Positions 1-10,363 of a DNA stretch of 64,000 nucleotides are shown here, in pieces; positions within the stretch are counted from its first letter, which is position 1; every line of letters starts with the position of its first letter. Source of the stretch: Xanthomonas campestris pv. phormiicola (GTDB lineage Bacteria > Pseudomonadota > Gammaproteobacteria > Xanthomonadales > Xanthomonadaceae). The position numbers and the translations under genes were made by a program. A model generated the notes under the pieces. That model was not told the origin of the DNA, searched no databases, and saw nothing but the letters and a program-made list of their open reading frames with translations. The stretch covers positions 3,609,001-3,673,000 of the forward strand of contig CP102593.1 in the NCBI GenBank assembly GCA_025666215.1. Reading direction: 5' to 3'.

Positions 1-1976
1 GGGTCCTCGCCGGCGCGGCGGTACGGATACACGCCGCCGGTGTAGGGATAGCTGCCGGGCAGGTTCTCCTTGCCGAGGAAGGTCAGCAGTTCGCCCCAGT
101 TCCTGTAGCGCGGCGCGGCGATCTTCGGGATCGGCTGGTGGCTCAGCGACTGGCGGTAGTTCTCCACGCGGATCGCCTTGCCGCGCACTTCGTACTCGGT
201 GACCGGGTCGGTGATCGACTTCAGCCGCTGCGGCCACTCGCGCAGCAGCTTCAGCGACGCGCTGGACAGCGCCTGCAGCGCGTCGTTGTAGCGCTGGCGC
301 AACAGCAGCAAGGTCGCATCGACCGCGGCACCGGCCATGGCGGGCGCATCAGCGCTGCGCGCGGGTGGCTGCAGTTCCTCGACTGCGTAAAGGTCCAACT
401 GCTTCGGCAACTGCGGGTCCTGCAGTTCGTGCAGCGATTGCCAGAACGATTGCGCGCGATCCGCGGCCTCGGCCTGACGTTCGACCCCGGCGTTGAGCGC
501 GCGACCCTGTTCGGCGATCTCGGCCAGATAACGCACCCGTGCGCCGGGGATCAGCACGGTGGCGCGCGGCTCCTTCAGCGTGGTGTCCAGTTGCGGCAGG
601 AAATCGCACTGCGGCAACGGCGCGGCATGGCGGGGCGCGTCGGCCGTTGCGGCTCCGGCGGTGGGCGCATCGAGACCCAGCTTCGCGCGCAGCAGCCGGC
701 ACAGGTTGACGAACATCCAGCTGATGCCGGGATCGTTGAACTGGCTGGCGATGGTCGGATACACCGGCACCGCCGCGTCCTCCATCTGGAAGGCGCCGCG
801 GTTGCGCCGCCACTGCTTGCGCACGTCGCGCAGCGCGTCCTCGGCGCCGCGCCGGTCGTACTTGTTCAGCACCACCAGCTCGGCGAAATCGAGCATGTCG
901 ATCTTCTCCAGCTGGCTCGGCGCGCCGTAGTCGCTGGTCATCACGTACACCGGGAAATCGACCAGATCCACGATCTCCGAATCGCTCTGGCCGATGCCGG
1001 CGGTCTCCACGATCACCAGGTCGTAGCCGATGCCTTTCAGGAACGCGATGCAGTCCTTCAGCACGCGGTTGGTGGCCGCATGCTGGCGGCGCGTGGCCAT
1101 CGAGCGCATGTACACGCGCGGGCTGCGCAGGGCGTTCATGCGGATGCGGTCGCCGAGCAGCGCGCCGCCAGTGCGGCGCCGGCTCGGATCCACCGACACC
1201 ACCGCGATGCGCATCTGCGGGAAGCCGGCCAGGAAGCGGTTGAGCAATTCGTCGGTGACCGAGGACTTGCCGGCGCCGCCAGTGCCGGTCAGGCCGAGCA
1301 CCGGCGCTGTGCGCCGTGTGCGGGACTCGAGACTGGGGACTCGGGACTCGGAGGTGCCTGGCAGGCCGGACTGCCACTGCTTGCGCAGCAGGGCCAGCTC
1401 GGACTCGCAGAACGCGCCATCCTCGAGCGCCGACAGCACCCTGCCGATGCCGATCTCGTCGTCGATGTGCGGCATGCGCACACCGGCTTGTTCCGGGTCC
1501 CGAGTCCCCAGTCCCGAGTCCCGCCCGCGCGAAGCGCGCACCACCACGTCCTCGATCATCTCCACCAGGCCCATCTTCATGCCGTCGTTGGGGTGGTAGA
1601 TGCGCTCCACGCCGTAGCCCTGCAGCTCGGCGATCTCCTCCGGGGTGATGGTGCCGCCGCCGCCGCCGAACACCCGCACATGGCCGGCGCCGCGTTCGCG
1701 CAGCATGTCCACCATGTACTTGAAATACTCGACGTGCCCGCCCTGGTAGGACGACAGCGCGATCGCATCGGCGTCCTCCTGCAACGCCGCGCGCACCACG
1801 TCCTCGACGCTGCGGTTGTGGCCGAGATGGATCACCTCCGCGCCCTGCGCCTGGATCAGCCGGCGCATGATGTTGATCGCCGCATCGTGGCCGTCGAACA
1901 GGCTGGCAGCGGTGACGAAGCGCAGCGGGCTGGTGTCGGCTTGCGGCAGCGTGACGCGGGAGGCGGGAATGCTCAT
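1..1976 (-). CDS. Fused B12-dependent acyl-CoA mutase with MeaB-type GTPase (IcmF-like), 3' part outside window
   Basis: Partial gene: 658 residues run from the ATG at 1976 to the window edge with no stop. The N-terminus carries a cobalamin-binding domain with DGHDAAINIMRR, whose His is the expected lower cobalt ligand. A G3E/MeaB-type GTPase follows with Walker A GTGGAGKSS, and the start of the mutase catalytic domain (GSYPYTGGVYPYRR) is at the edge. This order is that of IcmF, a self-chaperoned isobutyryl-CoA/butyryl-CoA mutase of about 1,090 residues; the carbon-skeleton rearrangement is family knowledge and the exact substrate is inferred. Odd: two arms of the GGGACTC repeat (1321-1347 and 1497-1523) lie in frame on either side of the segment joining the B12 and GTPase domains, adding [13 protein letters not shown] and SESRVPSLESR-like peptides. 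Confidence 0.88.
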   Translation of the reverse strand, partial: MSIPASRVTLPQADTSPLRFVTAASLFDGHDAAINIMRRLIQAQGAEVIHLGHNRSVEDVVRAALQEDADAIALSSYQGGHVEYFKYMVDMLRERGAGHVRVFGGGGGTITPEEIAELQGYGVERIYHPNDGMKMGLVEMIEDVVVRASRGRDSGLGTRDPEQAGVRMPHIDDEIGIGRVLSALEDGAFCESELALLRKQWQSGLPGTSESRVPSLESRTRRTAPVLGLTGTGGAGKSSVTDELLNRFLAGFPQMRIAVVSVDPSRRRTGGALLGDRIRMNALRSPRVYMRSMATRRQHAATNRVLKDCIAFLKGIGYDLVIVETAGIGQSDSEIVDLVDFPVYVMTSDYGAPSQLEKIDMLDFAELVVLNKYDRRGAEDALRDVRKQWRRNRGAFQMEDAAVPVYPTIASQFNDPGISWMFVNLCRLLRAKLGLDAPTAGAATADAPRHAAPLPQCDFLPQLDTTLKEPRATVLIPGARVRYLAEIAEQGRALNAGVERQAEAADRAQSFWQSLHELQDPQLPKQLDLYAVEELQPPARSADAPAMAGAAVDATLLLLRQRYNDALQALSSASLKLLREWPQRLKSITDPVTEYEVRGKAIRVENYRQSLSHQPIPKIAAPRYRNWGELLTFLGKENLPGSYPYTGGVYPYRRAGED
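1321..1523. repeat. Inverted pair of GGGACTC-type repeat arms inside the mutase gene
   Basis: Arms 1321-1347 and 1497-1523 are reverse complements over 27 bases with one mismatch and are built of the GGGACTC heptamer. They enclose about 149 bases of ordinary mutase coding sequence. Both arms are translated in frame by the mutase. Confidence 0.9.
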
Positions 1977-2297
1977 CGTGGCGGCGATCGGGAAGACGAA
2001 GTGCCGATTCTAGGCGCCACGCGCGATGCGGACAGGTTGCGCTGCAACATGCGCCGCGCCGCACGCCGGCCTGCCTGCGGCGCAAAGCGCTTCCTCCGCC
2101 GACCGGCGGCGGCATGCTCGCGCCACGACCACGGCCATTTCTTTGGAAATGAAGGAATCCATGGTGTTTCGCACCGCACATGAACATCGGCAGGTGCGCG
2201 ACATGGACCCCGATGAGAAGCCGGCGACGCGTCTCATTCGGTGCCACGGAGGGTACCTATACTGCGCCGCGACTTACCCCCACTCAAGGATCATGCA
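1977..2297. other. Intergenic region between divergent mutase and S53 peptidase genes
   Basis: About 320 bases without a gene I can support. TATACT at 2258-2263 could be a -10 element for the peptidase gene, but no convincing -35 accompanies it. Nothing else recognised. Confidence 0.5.
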
Positions 2298-3905
2298 ATG
2301 CCTTACCGCATCCTCCCAGGCAGCGAACGCCAGGCATTGCCTGGGTGCGTAGACGCGGGCAAGGTGCCCGCCTCCGAAAGCGTGCGCGTGCTGCTGGCGT
2401 TGCGCCAGGTGGCGCTGGATGAGGCCGCCGCGCGGCTGCTCGACGCCACTGCCGACCGCCTGCCGGAGCCGCTCGCGCGCGAGGCGTTCGCCGAGCGCTT
2501 CGCCCCCAGCGACGCCGATGTGCATCGCATCGTGGCATTTGCCGAGCAGCATGGATTGCAGGTCGAACAACATCTCTCCCACGCCGGCGCGATCTTTCTC
2601 GAAGGCAGCGCCGAGCAGATGGATCAGGCATTCCAGGTGGACCTGCGCGACTACCGCAAGGACGAATTGCGCTATCGCGGACGTACCGGCGCGTTGTCGC
2701 TGCCGGTGGAGTTGCAAGGCCTGGTGACCGCCGTACTCGGCCTGGACAACCGTCCGCATGCGCATACCCTGCCGAAGGCGCGGGACACGCAACCGGGCAA
2801 GCGGCACCAGGATGCGCCGCCGGACGCGAAGCGCGCGCCGATCGCCCAGTACACCCCGCCGCAACTGGCCGACCTGTACGGCTTCCCGCAACACGACGGC
2901 GCCGGCCAGTGCGTGGGCCTCATCGCGCTCGGCGGCGGCTACGATCGTGCGCAGCTGGCGGCCTACTTCGCCAAGCTGGGCGTGCCCATGCCGCAGATCG
3001 TCGAGGTGCCGCTGGCCGGTGCCCGCAACCAGCGCTCCGGGCAGACCGACAAGGCCGACATCGAAGTGCAGATGGACGTGCAGATCGCCGGCGCCATCGC
3101 TCCGGGCGCCAAGCACGTGGTGTATTTCGCCCCCAATACCGACAACGGCTTCCTCGAGGCCATCCTCAACGCGGTCCACGACCGCGTACACGCGCCTGAT
3201 GTCATCGCGATCAGCTGGGGCTTCTCGGAAACGTTGTGGACCGCGCAATCGCGCGAAGCCTACAACCGCGCGCTGGCCGCCGCCGCGCTGATGGGGATCA
3301 CCGTGTGCATCGCCTCCGGCGACGATGGTGCCAGCGACGGGCAACCCGGACTGAACGTGTGCTTCCCGGCGTCCAGCCCGTTCGTGCTGGCATGCGGCGG
3401 CACCCGCCTGCAGGTGGATGGGCAGACCGCGAACGAGCAGGCCTGGAGCGGAAGCGGCGGCGGCCAGAGCCGGGTCTTCCCGCGGCCGCGCTGGCAACAG
3501 GGACTCAGCATGAACGGCACGCAGGCCGCCGCGCAGCCGTTGACCATGCGCGGCGTGCCGGACGTCGCCGCCGACGCCGATGCCGAAACCGGCTACTACG
3601 TGCATATCGATGGCCGTCCCGCGGTGATGGGCGGGACCAGCGCGGCCGCGCCGCTGTGGGCCGCGTTGCTGGCGCGCATCTATGGCATGAACGGCAGCCG
3701 GCGCGTGTTCCTGCCCCCGTCGCTGTACACCGCGGCGGCAGGCGCCTGCCGCGACGTGGTGACCGGCGACAATCGCGGCTACAAGGCCGGCATCGGCTGG
3801 GATGCCTGCACCGGCCTGGGCGTGCCCGATGGTGCGCAGATCGCCGCCCTGCTCGGCGCAGGGACAGGCACCGCATCCGCGGCGCCGAACGCCGGCACAC
3901 ACTGA
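2298..3905 (+). CDS. S53 (sedolisin/kumamolisin-type) serine-carboxyl peptidase
   Basis: 535 residues from the ATG at 2298, which has AAGGA seven bases upstream; an earlier in-frame ATG at 2241 lacks a comparable site. An N-terminal activation propeptide (roughly residues 1-170) is followed by the catalytic domain. Visible active-site elements are Glu256 and Asp260 in DIEVQMD, Asp342 in SGDDGAS (oxyanion), and Ser448 in GGTSAAAPLW. The Asp-rich stretch near the C-terminus (TGDNRGYKAG) fits the family's calcium site. The family cleaves proteins at acidic pH, is secreted and self-activates; xanthomonalisin is the Xanthomonas example. No Sec signal peptide is evident, so the export route is unclear. 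Confidence 0.9.
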   Translation: MPYRILPGSERQALPGCVDAGKVPASESVRVLLALRQVALDEAAARLLDATADRLPEPLAREAFAERFAPSDADVHRIVAFAEQHGLQVEQHLSHAGAIFLEGSAEQMDQAFQVDLRDYRKDELRYRGRTGALSLPVELQGLVTAVLGLDNRPHAHTLPKARDTQPGKRHQDAPPDAKRAPIAQYTPPQLADLYGFPQHDGAGQCVGLIALGGGYDRAQLAAYFAKLGVPMPQIVEVPLAGARNQRSGQTDKADIEVQMDVQIAGAIAPGAKHVVYFAPNTDNGFLEAILNAVHDRVHAPDVIAISWGFSETLWTAQSREAYNRALAAAALMGITVCIASGDDGASDGQPGLNVCFPASSPFVLACGGTRLQVDGQTANEQAWSGSGGGQSRVFPRPRWQQGLSMNGTQAAAQPLTMRGVPDVAADADAETGYYVHIDGRPAVMGGTSAAAPLWAALLARIYGMNGSRRVFLPPSLYTAAAGACRDVVTGDNRGYKAGIGWDACTGLGVPDGAQIAALLGAGTGTASAAPNAGTH

Positions 3906-4164
3906 CCCGGCAGCGCCGCGGGGCCGCAGCGATCCGGCCCCGGGGCCAGCATCAGCGTCGCATGCAACCACGAGATGCCGTCGCGACAGGCTCCAGCGCC
4001 CCCCAGGGCGGCGCTGCGCGGTGCGCGGGCAATTGCTTTAAACTGCCCCATCGCGACGATCAGGACCCGTTCCGGAACCCGTCGCGTTTTTCGTTTTGCG
4101 CACCCTCACTAGGCAAGTTCCTGGAACCAAGGTGTCCTACACCTGCAACGCCAGCGGAGCCCCC

Positions 4165-5265
4165 ATGCTTTTCGAAACGCTAGCCACCACCGGCCACGAA
4201 CAAGTCGTCTTCTGCCACAACCGCGACGTGGGCCTGCAGGCGATCATCGCCATCCACAACACCGTGCTCGGCCCCGCACTGGGCGGCGTGCGCATGCGCC
4301 CCTACCCCAACACCGAGGCCGCGCTGCACGACGCGCTGCGGCTCAGCCGCACGATGACCTACAAGAACGCGCTGGCCGGGCTGAACATCGGCGGCGGCAA
4401 GGCGGTGATCATCGGCGACCCCAAGGCCGACAAGTCCGAGGCGCTGTTCCGCGCGTTCGGCCGCTACGTGGATTCGCTGGGCGGGCGCTACATCACCGCC
4501 GAGGACGTCGGCACCGACGTCAACGACATGGAGCAGATCTACCTGGAGACCGAATACGTCACCGGCGTGCACCAGGTGCACGGCGGCTCCGGCGACCCGG
4601 CCCCGTTCACCGCCTATGGCGCGCTGCAGGCGCTGATGGCGTCGCTGCAGCGCAAGCTCGGCCACGAGGAGATCGGCAAGACCAGCATCGCCGTGCAGGG
4701 CCTGGGCCACATCGGCATGGAGCTGGTGAAGCTGCTGAAGGAACGCGGCGCCAAGCTGTACGTCACCGACCTGGACCCGGCACTGGTCGAGCGTGCAGTC
4801 GCCGAATACGGCGCCGAGGCGGTCAAGCCGGACGAGATCTACGACGTGGCCGCCGACGTGCTGGCGCCGTGCGCGCTGGAAAGCGCGATCGACGAGGCCA
4901 CGCTGCCGCGGCTGAAGGCCAAGATCATCTGCGGCACCGCCAACAACCAGCTGGCCAACGCCGCAGTGGGCGAAGAACTGCATCGCCGCGGCATCCTCTA
5001 CGCCCCGGACTACGCGGTCAACGCCGGCGGGGTGATGAACGTGTCGCTGGAGATCGACGGCTACAACCGCGAACGCGCGATGCGCCTGATCCGCAGCCTG
5101 TACCACAACCTGGGCAAGATCTTCGACCTGTCCGAGCGCGACAACATCCCGCCGCAGCAGGCCGCCGACCGCATCGCAGAAGCGCGCATGCACGCCATCG
5201 GCAAGCTCAAGCTGCCGCTGGGCCGCACCGCGCCGCGCTCGATGGGGCATCTGCGCGGCGAGTAG
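4165..5265 (+). CDS. Leucine (branched-chain amino acid) dehydrogenase, Glu/Leu/Phe/Val dehydrogenase family
   Basis: 366 residues. The ATG at 4165 has GGAG upstream and begins MLFETLATTGHEQVVF, the usual start for this family; the frame is open further upstream to 4096. The dimerisation/substrate domain holds the glycine-rich GLNIGGGKAVI with Lys79 as the catalytic lysine, then a Rossmann NAD site VQGLGHIGMELV. The enzyme deaminates leucine, valine or isoleucine to the 2-oxo acid using NAD+, feeding branched-chain fatty acid synthesis or catabolism. Single gene, not obviously in an operon. Substrate preference (Leu versus Val or Phe) cannot be fixed from sequence alone. Confidence 0.88.
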   Translation: MLFETLATTGHEQVVFCHNRDVGLQAIIAIHNTVLGPALGGVRMRPYPNTEAALHDALRLSRTMTYKNALAGLNIGGGKAVIIGDPKADKSEALFRAFGRYVDSLGGRYITAEDVGTDVNDMEQIYLETEYVTGVHQVHGGSGDPAPFTAYGALQALMASLQRKLGHEEIGKTSIAVQGLGHIGMELVKLLKERGAKLYVTDLDPALVERAVAEYGAEAVKPDEIYDVAADVLAPCALESAIDEATLPRLKAKIICGTANNQLANAAVGEELHRRGILYAPDYAVNAGGVMNVSLEIDGYNRERAMRLIRSLYHNLGKIFDLSERDNIPPQQAADRIAEARMHAIGKLKLPLGRTAPRSMGHLRGE

Positions 5266-5285
5266 GTGCGCAAAGAGCAGAACCT

Positions 5286-5390
5286 CCCGACGCGCAGTGC
5301 GTCGGGACTGAAGTCCCTCCCACGATAAGCCAGCACGGTATCGCCGGGCTCTGGCTCCACTGCGGGAGCGACTTCAGTCGCGACAAGCGA
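5286..5390. repeat. Two REP-like palindromic elements
   Basis: GTCGGGACTGAAGTCCCTCC at 5301-5320 and GCGGGAGCGACTTCAGTCGC at 5362-5381 are variants of a palindromic family also found at 24384-24448, 41261-41324 and 51861-51930. They lie downstream of the dehydrogenase gene in non-coding DNA. Confidence 0.8.
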
Positions 5391-5474
5391 AGAGGGAAAG
5401 CTGACGCCGCCTCGGCAGCTCGGGACCGAAGCCTCATCTGCAAATCAAGCGCGACCGCACCGGCCGGCACCGCA

Positions 5475-8315
5475 TCAAAACCCCAGCCGGTACCGCAGCG
5501 ACAGCGCACGATCGTCGCCGCGCGGGCCGAAGCGCCGGTCGTAGCCCAGGCCCAGCGCACTGGCGCCCCAGCGCCGGTCCAGGCCCATGCCGAACAGCCC
5601 GCCCGAACGCGCCGGTTGCAGATCGACCAGCGGCGCCCACGCATCCACGCCAACGAAGCTGGCCTGGCGCTGCAGCCCTTGCGCGGCAAGAGTCTGCTGC
5701 CATTCGGCATAGCCCTGCAGCGACCAGCCATGCCCGCCGTAACCGGCACGCAGGCCGGCCAATGCCTGGCTGCGCGAAGAAGACGCCGCAGCGGCCATCA
5801 ATCCGAAGCCGTCGCCGCCCTGCTCGCGGAAGCCATCGCTGTCGATGCGGCTGTAGTCGGCGCCGGCGTACGGGGTCAGCCACGCCTTGCCGCGCCCGAC
5901 GCGGTAGCCGACCTCCACGCTGCCGGACAGGAAGCGCCCGGCGTAGCGGCTGGACGCATCGGCGACGCTATCGCCGAGCAGCAGGCCGCGGTCGAGCTGG
6001 CGCCGGTATTGCCCGGTGCCCAGCTGCGCCAGCGCATAGGCATTGCCGCCGACCGCGCCGAGATAGGCCTGGCCCTGCACCTGGCGATCGCGGCTGTGGT
6101 CCAGGCCGCCGTCGCCGCCAGCGTCGGCGCGGGTCTCGCCGAAGGCGAAGCCGGCCACCGCGTGCTCGCCCAGGCGCAGGTCCTGGCCCATCATCCAGCC
6201 GTCGAGCTGGAACTGGCTGCCGGCGAAGCTGCCCTGCCCGGTGTCGCCCAGGCGCTGGCTCCACGCGCCGATCGCGCGCGGCTGCGCGATCAGGCTGTCG
6301 AAGCGGCCGGACAGCGCGCGCCGTTGCAAATCGATGCTGTCGAAGGTCATCGCCGTGGCCGCCGCATGCGCTTCGCCGGACAGGCTGCGCAGCGTCGCCG
6401 CTGCCGCCGCCGCATTCGGCGACTGCTGCACCGCGCCGGCCGCCTTCAGCAGCGACGCGTCGACCGTCGCCGGATCCCGGCTCAGTTGCGTGTCCAGTTG
6501 CGCGAACGCCGCGTCCACGCGCGTGGCGGAGGCGAGCGTGGCGGCGCTGATGCTGCCGAAGCTCGCCGCCGTCGCGGTGACGCTGAGCGCCTGCACGGTG
6601 ATCGAGGCGCTGGTGCTGTCGTAGGCCAGCGAGGAGGTCAGGAACACATTGGACGGCGTGGTGACCGAGGCGAACGTGCCGCTCAGTCCGCCGCTGCTGT
6701 CGAGCACCTTGTAGGCGGTGTTGTTGACCACGTAGTCGCGCTTGCCGAGCACGTACAGCGAGCCGCCCTGCAGCGTCGCGGTGCCGGTCACCGAGAGCTT
6801 GTCGCCGACCAGCAAGGCCAGCCGGCCATTGCTGTCCTGCACGTAGTTGCCGCTCAGGCTCAGCGTCGCGGCCCCGACCTGGAACGTGCCGGAATTGCTG
6901 ACGTTGCCGCGCAGCGGCCCGGTGCCGATGAAGGTGGCGCCGTTGCTGATGGCCACGTTGGAGCCGCCCAGGCTGGCCGCGCTGAGCGTGCCGGCCTGCA
7001 CCTGGGTCGTGCCGCTGTAGCTGTTCTGGGTACCGCTCAGCGTCAACGTCCCGCTGCCCTGCTTGATCAGCCCGCCGCTGCCGGCGATGTCGTTGGCCCA
7101 GGTCGAGCTGCCGCTGAAGGACACGCTGACGTCGCCCCAATCGAACCTGGCCGGTCCCAGCACCGCCTTGCCGACATTGAGCAGGCCGTAGCCGAAGGTG
7201 GCATCCACGCCGGGCGTGCCCAGGTCGGTGGCGGTGCCGAGCAGCGTCTGCCGCAGCAGATCGTTGCTGAAGTAGGGAAACGCCTGCCACACCAGCGCCG
7301 CGGCGCCGGACACCAGCGGTGCGGCGAACGAGGTCCCGCTGCCGTAGTAATAGTCCGGATTGGCGGTGGCGGTGGTCGCCTTGGGATCGACGAACACTTC
7401 CGTGCCCGGCGCCACCAGGCAGTAATGCATGGCCACGCCGCAGGCATTGGAATACGACTCCAGCTTGGTGCCGGTGCTCGCATCCACCGCGGCCACCACC
7501 AGCCAGCCGCGTTCCAGGTCCGCCGCCGGACGGGTGCCGCCGGGGCCGGGCTGGCTGGGCAGCGCGGCGATGTCCGACGGATCGGCCTTGGCTTCGTTGC
7601 CGGCGGCGAACACCACCAGCCCGCCATTGCTCAGCACGAACGGACGGTATTCGTTGGCGATGGCGTTGGTCGCGGTCGGGTCGGTCCAGTAGATGCCGCC
7701 CCAGGAATTGTTCATCACCTTGACCCCGGCATTGATCAGGTCCTGGTGGACCGCCGCCAGGCCCAGCGCGCCGCTGGTCTGGTTGCCCTCGCCGCTGCCG
7801 TCGTCGTCGGGCGAGGTGTCGCTGATGATGCGCGCCGACACGATCTGCGCGCCTGGCGCGATGCCGCCGGGCCATGCGCCCACCGCCTTGCCCGCGGCCA
7901 GCTGCGCGACCGTGGTGCCGTGGCCGTCGACATCGTCGACGTTGACGTTGTTCTTGGCCGGATCGACGTAGATCAGGTCGGACACCACGCGCCCGGCCAG
8001 GGCCGGGTGATTGCGGTTCACGCCGGTATCGACCACGCCGATGCGATAGCCGCTGCCGTCGTAGCCGGCATTGTGCGCGGCCAGCGTATTGGTCAGCGCC
8101 AGGTGCGCGTCGAACGCCGGCTGCGGCGGTGGCGGCGAGGTGGGAGGGGACGGCGGCGGCGAGGTCGGCGGCGGCGGCGGCGGCGGGGAGGTCGGCGGCG
8201 GCGAGGTCGGCGGCGGATCGCTGCGGGTCAGCCCGCCACCGCCGCCACCGCCGCACGAGGTCAACGCCATCGCCAGTGCGGTCGCCAGCAGCGACCGGGC
8301 CATCAACTTGCGCAT
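5475..8315 (-). CDS. Lipobox-bearing autotransporter subtilisin (S8) serine protease
   Basis: 946 residues from the ATG at 8315, preceded by GGAGAGAG. The N-terminus MRKLMARSLLATALAMALTSC is a lipoprotein-type signal with lipobox LTSC, followed by a Gly run and a long Pro/Ser/Thr-rich linker. The S8 triad is visible: Asp in VVDTGVNRNHP, His in DGHGTTVAQ, Ser in GTSFAAPLVSG. Next come an autotransporter beta-helix repeat (GSGTLTLSGTQNSYSGTT) and a C-terminal beta-barrel ending in RYRLGF with terminal Phe. Family role: a surface-displayed or self-released protease. A lipidated subtilisin autotransporter resembles the layout of NalP of Neisseria. An upstream in-frame ATG at 8357 would bury the signal peptide and is less likely. 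Confidence 0.9.
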   Translation of the reverse strand: MRKLMARSLLATALAMALTSCGGGGGGGLTRSDPPPTSPPPTSPPPPPPPTSPPPSPPTSPPPPQPAFDAHLALTNTLAAHNAGYDGSGYRIGVVDTGVNRNHPALAGRVVSDLIYVDPAKNNVNVDDVDGHGTTVAQLAAGKAVGAWPGGIAPGAQIVSARIISDTSPDDDGSGEGNQTSGALGLAAVHQDLINAGVKVMNNSWGGIYWTDPTATNAIANEYRPFVLSNGGLVVFAAGNEAKADPSDIAALPSQPGPGGTRPAADLERGWLVVAAVDASTGTKLESYSNACGVAMHYCLVAPGTEVFVDPKATTATANPDYYYGSGTSFAAPLVSGAAALVWQAFPYFSNDLLRQTLLGTATDLGTPGVDATFGYGLLNVGKAVLGPARFDWGDVSVSFSGSSTWANDIAGSGGLIKQGSGTLTLSGTQNSYSGTTQVQAGTLSAASLGGSNVAISNGATFIGTGPLRGNVSNSGTFQVGAATLSLSGNYVQDSNGRLALLVGDKLSVTGTATLQGGSLYVLGKRDYVVNNTAYKVLDSSGGLSGTFASVTTPSNVFLTSSLAYDSTSASITVQALSVTATAASFGSISAATLASATRVDAAFAQLDTQLSRDPATVDASLLKAAGAVQQSPNAAAAAATLRSLSGEAHAAATAMTFDSIDLQRRALSGRFDSLIAQPRAIGAWSQRLGDTGQGSFAGSQFQLDGWMMGQDLRLGEHAVAGFAFGETRADAGGDGGLDHSRDRQVQGQAYLGAVGGNAYALAQLGTGQYRRQLDRGLLLGDSVADASSRYAGRFLSGSVEVGYRVGRGKAWLTPYAGADYSRIDSDGFREQGGDGFGLMAAAASSSRSQALAGLRAGYGGHGWSLQGYAEWQQTLAAQGLQRQASFVGVDAWAPLVDLQPARSGGLFGMGLDRRWGASALGLGYDRRFGPRGDDRALSLRYRLGF

Positions 8316-8520
8316 GCTCTCTCTCCAGATATGCACGCCGGCCAAGTCGACCGGCAACGTTGTGTTAGCGGCCGCAAACCGGCGGCCTGAATCGACATGA
8401 ATCTACACCGGAATCCACATCGACACTCCACGCCCGCCACGATCCCGCCAGGGCGCCGCGATTGGCAGAAGTCGCACCGAGGCAGATAATCGCCAACTCA
8501 TCTTCCGTAAGGGTTTGCCA

Positions 8521-9696
<1,176 letters not shown>

Positions 9697-9738
9697 TTGG
9701 GATTAACCCTTGAAACACAAAAATGAATGCGCATGCGC

Positions 9739-9766
9739 TTGACAGCCGACTTTGGCTTGTCATCAT
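9739..9766 (+). promoter_or_regulatory. Candidate sigma-70 promoter for Ala-rich lipoprotein gene
   Basis: TTGACA at 9739-9744, then a 16-base spacer and CATCAT at 9761-9766. The -35 is perfect and the -10 matches four of six positions. It lies about 54 bases before the start codon at 9820. Confidence 0.45.
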
Positions 9767-9819
9767 GGTGAGGGCGCGCAATAGCGCGTTGCCTAACTAA
9801 ACGACGAGGATAGACACAC

Positions 9820-10161
9820 ATGAGCATCAACAAGCTGCTGATCGCAATGGCCCTGGGCCTGGCCCTGGCCGCGTGCTCGAAGCAGGAGCAGGCGCAGGAC
9901 GCCGCTGCTTCGGCTAACGAAGCCGCCACCGACGCGCAGGCTGCTGCCGACCAGGCTTCGGCCGCCGGTGCCGCCACCGCCGATTCCGCCCAGGCTGCTG
10001 CCGACACGGCCGCTACCGCCGCCAACACCGCTGCCGACGCTTCGGCCGCCGCCGCCGCTGCCCCGACCGATGCCGCTGCCGACAAGGCTGCCGACACCGC
10101 CAAGGCTGCTGACGACACCGCCGACAAGGCCAAGGACGCTGCCGAAGAAGCCAAGAAGTAA
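9820..10161 (+). CDS. Small Ala-rich lipoprotein
   Basis: 113 residues. The signal peptide MSINKLLIAMALGLALAAC ends in lipobox LAAC, with Cys19 as the lipidation site. The mature part is almost entirely Ala, Asp, Thr and Lys in a regular pattern expected to form a long helix. It resembles other small abundant envelope lipoproteins in amino-acid make-up only; function unknown. The ATG follows an AGGATAG-type ribosome site, and a strong terminator closes the transcript immediately downstream, so it is probably transcribed alone and well expressed. A similar protein is encoded at 13795-14154. Confidence 0.85.
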   Translation: MSINKLLIAMALGLALAACSKQEQAQDAAASANEAATDAQAAADQASAAGAATADSAQAAADTAATAANTAADASAAAAAAPTDAAADKAADTAKAADDTADKAKDAAEEAKK

Positions 10162-10189
10162 TCACTTCTCGCTTCAGGCACGTCTGAAG

Positions 10190-10217
10190 AAGCCGCTGGT
10201 TCGCCAGCGGCTTTTTC
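10190..10217 (+). terminator. Intrinsic terminator after Ala-rich lipoprotein gene
   Basis: AGCCGCTGG and CCAGCGGCT pair as a perfect 9-bp stem around a TTCG tetraloop and run into TTTTCTTT. Confidence 0.9.
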
Positions 10218-10363
10218 TTTGCCTGCGACTTGCCAGATGCATGCGCGACACCCGCGCTGAGCACTGGGTCGGGCTTTCGGCCGACGCTATGATTGGCTGG
10301 CGCGGCCGCCGTCCACCCGGCGCCACTCTCCACCGTATTTTTCGCAACGGACCTGCCAAACCA

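Noticed and set aside
4869..8390. Very long open frame on the plus strand (1173 codons)
   Set aside because: It is antisense to the leucine dehydrogenase end and the autotransporter; GC-rich codon bias keeps the frame open. No family motif and extreme Arg/Ala/Gln content.
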